7,313 nt of DNA from an uncultured Thermoleophilia bacterium. Its GTDB lineage: Bacteria; Actinomycetota; Thermoleophilia; Gaiellales; F1-60-MAGs149. Where the stretch lies: positions 1 through 7,313 of the forward strand of contig CADCWC010000194.1 of assembly GCA_902806305.1 (NCBI GenBank). Reading direction: 5' to 3'. The position numbers were made by a program, and so were the translations under genes. Positions 1-4,324 of this stretch are shown in pieces (position 1 is the first letter of the stretch; each line of letters opens with the position of its first letter). Below the pieces are notes generated by a model that saw nothing but the letters and a program-made list of their open reading frames with translations, had not been told where the DNA came from and made no database searches.

Positions 1-209
1 GGCTGGGACTCCCCGTGAACATCGTGGCGGTGGTCTGGCTGGCCGCCGAGGGACTGAACATCGCCTGGCCGCGGCTCGAGGGAGCCCCGTGGTACCAGAC
101 CTGGGCGATACCGTTCATCGCGTTCTGTCTGCTGGTCTCCGGGATCGTCTACGTCCTCGTGGCCCGGCCGCAGGACCGCGCCGCCTCGAGCGGGGCGCTC
201 GGCGACTGA
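1..209 (+). CDS. APC-superfamily amino acid permease, C-terminal fragment
   Basis: This is the 3' end of a membrane transporter gene; the start lies left of the window. The frame beginning at base 3 gives about 68 residues ending in TGA at 207-209. The fragment has a hydrophobic helix (LGLPVNIVAVVWLAAEGL), then the short motif NIAWPR, a tryptophan-rich loop, and a last membrane helix (about residues 38-54, FIAFCLLVSGIVYVLVA). A short polar tail follows. The order 'GLPVN - helix - N-x-AWPR - helix - short tail' is typical of the C-terminus of actinobacterial APC-family amino acid permeases, which are proton- or exchange-driven importers in the cytoplasmic membrane. That assignment is family recognition from a short piece, so the substrate cannot be told. 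The GTG at 15 is an internal valine, not a start. The gene converges on gatD, about 100 bp away, with no obvious shared function. Confidence 0.65.
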   Translation, partial: LGLPVNIVAVVWLAAEGLNIAWPRLEGAPWYQTWAIPFIAFCLLVSGIVYVLVARPQDRAASSGALGD

Positions 210-260
210 CCTGGGAGCCCGTTGAGCAAGACCTCGGTCGCCGCCCGACGCTCCCTCTGC

Positions 261-275
261 GGCGCAACTGGCGCC
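261..275 (+). terminator. Weak hairpin in the convergent permease/gatD gap
   Basis: GGCGC (261-265) and GCGCC (271-275) form a 5-bp stem with a 5-base loop, between the permease stop at 209 and the gatD stop at 308-310. No T-run follows on either strand. It sits where a shared terminator for two convergent genes would be expected, but short GC hairpins are common at this base composition. The rest of 210-307 shows no gene. Confidence 0.2.
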
Positions 276-307
276 CGGGCGACGATGACCCCTTCCTCAA
301 CGGGTCC

Positions 308-1048
308 CTAGCGGCGCTCGCCACGGGCGAGGTTCCCCGCCCGCAGCGCGGCGATCTGCTCGGCCCGGTCGTCGAGCGGCTCGAGCGGCCGGTCGTCGCC
401 TCGCCGGGCGAGGCCCCACCGGAGCACCTCGTCGGCGAGCCAGGGGTTCTTCGGCAGGAGCGGCCCGTGCACGTAGGTGCCGATCAGGCGGCCCGCCCGG
501 CAGCCCTCCGAGCCGTCGCGGCCGTTGTTCCCTCCTCCCGCGACGACCCGCCCGAGCGGCGTGACGCCCGCTCCGAGGGTCGTGCGGCCGGCGTGGTTCT
601 CGAAGCCGACGACCGTGCGCGGGGTCCCCGCCTCGTCCCGGCTCTCGAGGAGCACGTTGCCGATGATGCGCGTCGTCCCGGCCACCGTCTCGAGGTCGAC
701 CAGGCCCATGCCGGGGATCTCGTCGCCCTCGTGCCCGAGGTACCGATGGCCGAGCAGCTGGTAGCCGCCGCAGACCGCGAGCAGGGCGGCGCCGTCCGCG
801 AGCGCCTCGCGGAAGCGGGGCGCCTGGCGCCGCAGCTCCTCGGCGACGAGCACCTGGTCACGGTCCTGGCCGCCGCCCAGCAGGATCATGTCCGCCGTGC
901 CGGGGTCGAGCTCGTCGCCGAGCCGCAGCGGGAGGACGCGGACGTCGCGACCGCGCCACGTCGCCCGCCGCTCGAGGACCAGCACGTTGCCGCGGTCGGC
1001 GTAGATCGACAGCAGCTCGGGATACACCCAGACGATCGTGGCCGTCAC
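308..1048 (-). CDS. gatD: Lipid II isoglutaminyl synthase, glutamine amidotransferase subunit GatD
   Basis: GatD hydrolyses glutamine and passes ammonia to MurT, which amidates the D-glutamate at position 2 of the lipid II stem peptide on the cytoplasmic side. The 246 residues form a class I (CobB/CobQ-like) glutaminase domain, close to the roughly 243 residues of known GatD. Visible landmarks are YADRGN (16-21), the LLGGGQDRDQ turn (56-65), the nucleophile elbow AVCGGYQLLG with Cys93, the glutamine-site stretch GFENHAGRT (148-156), and TYVHGPLLPKNP with catalytic His194. No third triad residue was looked for in GatD, because in this family it comes from MurT. The start is the GTG at 1048-1046. 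It overlaps the murT TGA (GTGA) and has a good ribosome site, GGGAGG at 1061-1056, 7 bases upstream. A longer reading frame upstream is only the shadow of murT. The gene is almost certainly co-transcribed and translationally coupled with murT. Confidence 0.95.
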   Translation of the reverse strand: MTATIVWVYPELLSIYADRGNVLVLERRATWRGRDVRVLPLRLGDELDPGTADMILLGGGQDRDQVLVAEELRRQAPRFREALADGAALLAVCGGYQLLGHRYLGHEGDEIPGMGLVDLETVAGTTRIIGNVLLESRDEAGTPRTVVGFENHAGRTTLGAGVTPLGRVVAGGGNNGRDGSEGCRAGRLIGTYVHGPLLPKNPWLADEVLRWGLARRGDDRPLEPLDDRAEQIAALRAGNLARGERR

Positions 1049-2409
1049 GCCCGGGCCTCCCAGTAGGGCCGCGTCAGTCCCCGCTCGGCGGCGAGGCGCT
1101 GGAGCGCCAGCATGGCGGTGTAGGTCGGCAGCACGAACGCCGAGCCGCCGGGGCCGGCCAGCGCGCAGGCGCGGTCGAAGGCGCTCGGCAGGTCGTCGAC
1201 GACCTCGATCCGCTCCGGCTCGACCCCCGCGTAGCGCATCCGCACCGCAAGATCGGCGGCGCGCGTGCCGGAGCACACGACCGTGCGGGCGAGCGGCGCC
1301 GTCGTCTCCAGGTCCACGTCCCAGATCCAGGACACGTCGCGCCCGTCGGCGATCCGGTCGTTGAGGGCGACGAGGAGCGTCCCGCCGGGCAGCGCCGGCG
1401 CGAGCGTGCGCAGCGCCTCGTTGGCCCCGGCAGGGTTCTTGATCAGCAGGAGGACCGCTCCCCGGTCCTCGAGCTCCAGCCTCTCGAAGCGCCCGAAGGC
1501 GGCTCGGAAGTCACCGAGCCGGGGAGCGGCCCGGTCGGGCGGGACGCCGAGCGCCGCGGCGAGGGCCAGGGCCGCCACGGCGTTGTAGACGTTGTAGATC
1601 CCCGGCAGACCGAGCGTGACGTCGTAGGAGCCCTCCGGTCCGTCGAGCCGGAAGCAGGTCGGACCGAGGCCGTCGAGCCGCACGTCGCGGGCCGCGTAGT
1701 CGAGCGGCGGTCGCGCCATGTCGCAGCGCGGGCACCGGTAGTCTCCGAGGTGCCCGAGGTAGACGGCCGCGTAGCGGTAGCCCGTGCCGCAGCGCACGCA
1801 GAACGCCGAGTCGGCCGCGTGATCCATGGCGGGCAGGGCGTGGCGCGGGTCGTCGAAGCCGAACGTGACGACGCCGGGCCGTCCGTCGCCCAGGTCGGCC
1901 ACCGCCGGGTCGTCGGCGCCGACGACGAGGCGCGTGGTCCCGGGCAGCGCGTCGACGGTCTCGCGCCAGCGTCGCTGCAGCAGGCGCAGCTCGCCGTAGC
2001 GGTCGAGCTGGTCGCGGAAGAGGTTCGCCAGCAGGAGCGACCGGGGCGGCGCCCGGCGGGCGATCTCGGGCAGCGCCGCCTCGTCGACCTCGAAGAGGCC
2101 GAGCTCGGCCCCGTCCGCGCCCTGGAGGAGGGCCGACGTGACGCCCGAGAGCAGGTTGGCGCCGCCGCCGTTGCGGCACAGCCGGAGCTCCGGGCCGAGC
2201 ATCGCGGCCGCCATCGCCGCGGTCGTGGTCTTGCCGTTCGTGGCCGAGATCAGCGCCGTCCCCTGCGGCAGGCCGGCGCTCAGGCGCTCGACCGCCTCGG
2301 GGGCGAGTCGCGTCAGGACCCGGCCGGGCAGCGTCGTGCCGCCGCCGCGGCCGACGCGGCGGGACAGCGACCCCGCGGCCCGGGCGACCGCGAGCTTGGT
2401 GGCGAACAC
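1045..2409 (-). CDS. murT: Lipid II isoglutaminyl synthase, Mur-ligase-like subunit MurT
   Basis: MurT uses ATP and ammonia from GatD to convert the alpha-carboxyl of D-Glu in lipid II to an amide. The 454 residues show a Mur ligase central domain followed by the MurT C-terminal domain (DUF1727). The N-terminus (FATKLAVARAAGSLSRR, then GRGGGTTLPGR 20-30) is typical of MurT. The P-loop is SATNGKTTT (55-63). FEVDEA (106-111) and ANLFRDQLDRYGE (128-140) are Mur-ligase-type motifs. A zinc ribbon inserted in the central domain keeps all four cysteines (204, 207, 226, 229). The C-terminal stretch 349-364 (LNDRIADGRDVSWIWD) holds the aspartates from which the GatD triad is completed; I cannot say which one. 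Start choice: GTG at 2409 has GAGGTGG (2420-2414) 5 bases upstream and gives the normal N-terminus. An upstream in-frame extension to 2679 lacks family similarity, and GTG at 2418 lacks a ribosome site. Confidence 0.95.
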   Translation of the reverse strand: MFATKLAVARAAGSLSRRVGRGGGTTLPGRVLTRLAPEAVERLSAGLPQGTALISATNGKTTTAAMAAAMLGPELRLCRNGGGANLLSGVTSALLQGADGAELGLFEVDEAALPEIARRAPPRSLLLANLFRDQLDRYGELRLLQRRWRETVDALPGTTRLVVGADDPAVADLGDGRPGVVTFGFDDPRHALPAMDHAADSAFCVRCGTGYRYAAVYLGHLGDYRCPRCDMARPPLDYAARDVRLDGLGPTCFRLDGPEGSYDVTLGLPGIYNVYNAVAALALAAALGVPPDRAAPRLGDFRAAFGRFERLELEDRGAVLLLIKNPAGANEALRTLAPALPGGTLLVALNDRIADGRDVSWIWDVDLETTAPLARTVVCSGTRAADLAVRMRYAGVEPERIEVVDDLPSAFDRACALAGPGGSAFVLPTYTAMLALQRLAAERGLTRPYWEARA

Positions 2410-2419
2410 CGCGTCCACC

Positions 2420-2494
2420 TCAGGGCAGGCGCCGGACGGGACGACCGGAGGCGGACGTGCCGAGGGCGTGGGATCGCTCGTACGGGGGCCGCAT
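2420..2494 (-). CDS. Possible 24-residue leader peptide upstream of murT
   Basis: An ATG at 2494-2492 is preceded by GGAGG four bases upstream and opens a 24-codon frame (beginning MRPPYERSHALG, ending RRLP) that stops with TGA at 2422-2420. The A of that stop is the second base of the GAGGTGG ribosome site (2420-2414 starts with this base region) used by murT, and the murT GTG follows 10 bases later. Such an arrangement could couple murT translation to the leader. The peptide is basic and arginine-rich and matches nothing I recognise. The ribosome-site spacing is short. If TACCAT at 2510-2505 is the -10 box, the transcript would begin only a few bases before the ATG, making this nearly leaderless. 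It may be chance. Confidence 0.3.
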   Translation of the reverse strand: MRPPYERSHALGTSASGRPVRRLP

Positions 2495-2504
2495 CCGACC
2501 TCCG

Positions 2505-2510
2505 ATGGTA
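2505..2510 (-). promoter_or_regulatory. Candidate -10 element for murT-gatD
   Basis: Read on the minus strand, GCGCTACCATCGG contains TACCAT, which fits the actinobacterial -10 pattern TAnnnT. Transcription would start near 2498, about 90 bases before murT. No recognisable -35 lies 16-18 bases upstream; that position (around 2528-2533) instead overlaps the palindrome CTCGGCCGAG. The call rests on position and a six-base match only. Confidence 0.3.
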
Positions 2511-2529
2511 GCGCGCATGGTGGCGGCGG

Positions 2530-2556
2530 CTCGGCCGAGATCGCCGTTCCAGAACG
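2530..2556. promoter_or_regulatory. Two inverted repeats in the divergent intergenic region, possible operators
   Basis: CTCGGCCGAG (2530-2539) is a perfect 10-bp palindrome. Six bases further on, CGTTC-CA-GAACG (2545-2556) has two perfect 5-base arms around a 2-base centre. They lie between the candidate murT promoter and the candidate promoter of the rightward repeat-protein gene. The second has its arms in the opposite order to an actinobacterial LexA box (GAAC-N4-GTTC), so it is not a canonical SOS box. Either could be a regulator site, but the first could easily arise by chance at this base composition. Confidence 0.25.
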
Positions 2557-2571
2557 CTTGCACCGAGCCTC

Positions 2572-2599
2572 TTGCTTTTTTGTCGACGTGATATATGGT
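2572..2599 (+). promoter_or_regulatory. Candidate promoter of the HNH-associated repeat gene
   Basis: TTGCTT (2572-2577) and TATGGT (2594-2599) are separated by 16 bases and lie in a short, unusually AT-rich stretch (about 2571-2608) that includes six consecutive T and the run ATATATGG. The match to TTGACA/TATAAT is moderate. It predicts a leader of about 100 bases before the ATG at 2707. The leader contains a small hairpin, CGTGT-GGCG-ACACG (2628-2641). Confidence 0.4.
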
Positions 2600-2706
2600 T
2601 GTTCAAAGAGGTCCGGATACGGAGGATCGTGTGGCGACACGTCCGACGACCGGCAGAGGTTGCCGCCCCCGCGGGGCACCGTCGACCCACCCGGAAGGTG
2701 GACAGG

Positions 2707-3390
2707 ATGCGCGAGAAGACCGTCTTCAAGGCGATCGAGGGAATCGATCGTGAGCGCCTGGCCCAGTTCCAGGCCGGCCTGCGCAAGCGGTACTCGGACG
2801 AGCAGATCCTCGATGAGCTACGCGCGTGTGCCCAGCGGCTCGACAAGTCACCGACGATGCGCGAGTTCGAGGCGGACCGTGCGACGACCGTGCATCCGCA
2901 GACCGTGATCGAGCACTTCGGGTCCTGGAACGCCGCCAAGCGGCGCGCGGGGCTCATGCCGCGGCGATTCGCCACCCGCGAGGAGCTGCTCACGCAGCTC
3001 CGCGACCTCGGCGAGGAGCTCGGACGGGTGCCGACGGCCAAGGACATCGAGGCGCGCCGCGGTCGGATGCCGTCCAAGTCGCTCTACTGGCACACGTTCG
3101 GGTCGCTCACGAATGCGCTGCGCGAGGCGGGGTTCGACGTCGCCGTGGGGGAGGAGCGCCTCGAGCGGGCGCTCGACCAGGGCGTGCTGCTCGCCGCCCA
3201 GCTCGGCCGGCTGCCGAAGTTCGCCGACTGGGCGGAGGCGCGCCGCTCGAACCCGGACATCCTCACGGAGTGGCAGGTCTACCGGATGTTCGACTCCCGC
3301 CGGGGCGCGTGGTCGACGTTCCAGTTCCTGCTCCGGGAGCGCCTGATGGGCAGCGGCGTCGAGGTGACGCCGGACGGCGCGCTGGCCTGA
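2707..3390 (+). CDS. Stand-alone HNH (homing endonuclease)-associated repeat protein
   Basis: The 227-residue protein has a basic N-terminal helix (1-28) and then tandem copies of a ~55-residue helical unit I recognise as the homing-endonuclease-associated repeat (HNH_repeat type). Copy 1 (about 29-83) ends FGSWNAAKRRAGL. Copy 2 (about 88-142) contains LGEELGRVPT and ends FGSLTNALREAGF. A diverged copy 3 (about 149-212) keeps AAQLGRLPKFADW and the F-x-S turn. In larger proteins such repeats accompany HNH nucleases and are thought to bind DNA. Here there is no HNH, GIY-YIG or LAGLIDADG motif, so a DNA-binding or regulatory role is inference. The ATG at 2707 has AAGGTGG (2695-2701) 5 bases upstream. 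In-frame GTG codons at 2698 and 2629 are alternatives; the latter has GGAGGA too close to it and would add 26 residues rich in arginine. No catalytic residues are seen. Confidence 0.8.
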   Translation: MREKTVFKAIEGIDRERLAQFQAGLRKRYSDEQILDELRACAQRLDKSPTMREFEADRATTVHPQTVIEHFGSWNAAKRRAGLMPRRFATREELLTQLRDLGEELGRVPTAKDIEARRGRMPSKSLYWHTFGSLTNALREAGFDVAVGEERLERALDQGVLLAAQLGRLPKFADWAEARRSNPDILTEWQVYRMFDSRRGAWSTFQFLLRERLMGSGVEVTPDGALA

Positions 3391-3404
3391 CCCAAGGCTG
3401 GACG

Positions 3405-3422
3405 GGCGGCGCTCAGGCCGCC
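3405..3422 (+). terminator. GC-rich hairpin after the repeat-protein gene
   Basis: GGCGGC (3405-3410) and GCCGCC (3417-3422) form a 6-bp all-GC stem with a six-base loop (GCTCAG), 15 bases after the stop of the repeat-protein gene. No T-run follows, so it is at best a weak intrinsic terminator or an mRNA 3'-end stabiliser. Confidence 0.3.
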
Positions 3423-3448
3423 GGCGACCGTCTCGCGTGTGCGTCCGC

Positions 3449-3488
3449 CGCCGCGAGCCGCGGCGAGGGCCTCCAGGTCCAGCCCTCG
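3449..3488 (+). other. Two adjoining, mutually exclusive hairpins in the 3391-3581 gap
   Basis: CGCCGCG (3449-3455) and CGCGGCG (3459-3465) make a 7-bp stem with a three-base loop. CGAGGGC (3464-3470) and GCCCTCG (3482-3488) make a second 7-bp stem with an 11-base loop. The two share bases 3464-3465, so they cannot both form completely. They lie 94-133 bases ahead of the start of the 87-residue gene, in a gap with no coding signal. They could form a structured leader, an attenuator or a terminator, or reflect high GC content. Confidence 0.3.
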
Positions 3489-3581
3489 CGCACGACCCGG
3501 CGGCCGCGCGCTCATGCGATCCGGTCGCCGTGCCGATGGGTGCCCGGAGGGCGTCGTTCGTGACCACTCGAGGAGGACTCC

Positions 3582-3845
3582 ATGCCGGATCGACCCGAGG
3601 ACGCAGAGGCCTGGTACGCGGAGCGCCGCAGCGCGCACGCGCTGCGTGAGCGGGACGCCTGGAAGGAGTACCTGCGGATGACGCAGGCGTGCGCCGGCGA
3701 TCTCGCGCTCTACACCCGCTCCGAGCCGCTCGCGTGGCGACGGCTGCGGCGCGCGCTGGCCGAGGTCGCCCACCTCCGCCGCCGCGACGCGTTCGTGCGC
3801 GACCGGGCCCTGGCCGAGCAGCAGCCGCTGCCGCTCGCCGGTTGA
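3582..3845 (+). CDS. Small charged helical protein of unknown function (87 aa)
   Basis: I do not recognise this protein. The gene looks real: GAGGAGG (3570-3576) is an excellent ribosome site 5 bases before the ATG, codon use matches the neighbours (third positions nearly all G or C), and its TGA overlaps the next ATG (TGATG). The product is rich in Arg, Glu and Ala, has no signal peptide or membrane helix, and should be mostly alpha-helical. Stretches such as EAWYAERRSAHALRERDAWK (9-28) and WRRLRRALAEVAHLRRRDAF (52-71) have the spacing of amphipathic helices. It has one cysteine (37). It is probably cytoplasmic and made together with the next gene, perhaps as its partner. No promoter is evident directly upstream. 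Confidence 0.7.
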   Translation: MPDRPEDAEAWYAERRSAHALRERDAWKEYLRMTQACAGDLALYTRSEPLAWRRLRRALAEVAHLRRRDAFVRDRALAEQQPLPLAG

Positions 3846-4324
3846 TGGAACTCCGGCTCCTCGAGATCGGCGATGTGACGCCGACGGCCCCGGCCTCGGT
3901 GGCCGTCTCGCTGCGCGGCCTCTGCGGTCATGTCCCCCTGGACACGCGCGTGCTCGGACGCGGCTACCGGTTCTTTCCGATGCCCGGCGCCGACCTGCCG
4001 AGCTTCCTCGTCAAACGGCTGCATCTCGGGGGGCGCCCGACGGCGGCCGTCACGCTCCTCGGCGGGGTCGATCCCGGCACCGGCGAGGCGCTGCTCGACG
4101 GGTGCCCGACGCCGGACGCCGTGGGCGCTGCGATAGGCTCCGTTCGCGGCGCCCTCTGTGCGGCACGGCTCACCGTCGGAGCACGAAATCTGACGTTGGA
4201 CGAGTTCACTTCCACCTTTTGGCAGCAAGATCCAGAAGTCTTTATGATGATTGCGGGGGAGTTCTCGGCGCTGGCACCGCTCAGACAGGACGGTTGTGAA
4301 CTTTGTAGGCACGAGAACGAGTGA
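3845..4324 (+). CDS. Unknown protein (159 aa) with atypical 3' third
   Basis: No family is recognised. The ATG at 3845 shares its A with the upstream TGA, so translation is probably coupled to the 87-residue gene. Residues 1-95 use normal high-GC codons (about nine of 95 third positions are A or T by my count) and look like a compact alpha/beta domain, with VAVSLRGLCGHVPLDT (20-34) and YRFFPMPGADLPSFLVKRL (41-59). From about codon 96 (base 4130) codon use changes: roughly 17 of the next 44 third positions are A or T. The tail contains EFTSTFWQQDP (120-130) and ends with C-x2-C (151, 154) in CELCRHENE. This 3' part also holds the promoter of the next gene and overlaps its first 29 bases. The tail may be real, imported, or a fortuitous read-through after loss of an earlier stop. 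There is no signal peptide. Confidence 0.55.
   Translation: MELRLLEIGDVTPTAPASVAVSLRGLCGHVPLDTRVLGRGYRFFPMPGADLPSFLVKRLHLGGRPTAAVTLLGGVDPGTGEALLDGCPTPDAVGAAIGSVRGALCAARLTVGARNLTLDEFTSTFWQQDPEVFMMIAGEFSALAPLRQDGCELCRHENE
4219..4248 (+). promoter_or_regulatory. Near-consensus promoter of the sugar transferase gene
   Basis: TTGGCA (4219-4224, five of six matches to TTGACA) and TATGAT (4243-4248, five of six to TATAAT) are separated by 18 bases, in a locally AT-rich patch unlike the surrounding DNA. It predicts a start near 4255 and a leader of about 40 bases before the GTG at 4296. It lies inside the 3' part of the preceding gene, so the sugar transferase can be expressed independently of the unknown genes upstream. 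Confidence 0.65.

Noticed and set aside
89..1066. Long plus-strand open frame (325 codons) opposite gatD
   Set aside because: It is an antisense shadow of gatD caused by high GC. The protein is a low-complexity Arg/Ala/Pro sequence without motifs, while the minus strand holds a clear GatD.
2545..2556. LexA/SOS box
   Set aside because: The arms are in the order GTTC...GAAC with a 2-base centre; the actinobacterial LexA site is GAAC-N4-GTTC.
2410..2679. N-terminal extension of MurT up to an ATG at 2679
   Set aside because: The extra 90 residues are proline- and serine-rich, run through both promoter candidates and do not fit MurT length. The GTG at 2409 has a proper ribosome site.
1750..2908. 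Plus-strand open frames opposite murT
   Set aside because: They are shadows of murT with no ribosome sites and biased Arg/Ala/Ser/Pro composition.
2707..3390. Active homing endonuclease or intein/intron-associated mobile element
   Set aside because: No HNH, GIY-YIG or LAGLIDADG residues, no intron or intein boundaries in flanking genes, and no terminal repeats.
2848..3567. Minus-strand open frame of 239 codons opposite the repeat gene
   Set aside because: The plus frame contains recognisable tandem repeats and a ribosome site; the minus frame has arginine-rich low-complexity sequence only.
3582..4324. Toxin-antitoxin module
   Set aside because: The overlap and sizes would fit, but neither protein shows a toxin fold motif or an antitoxin DNA-binding domain that I recognise.
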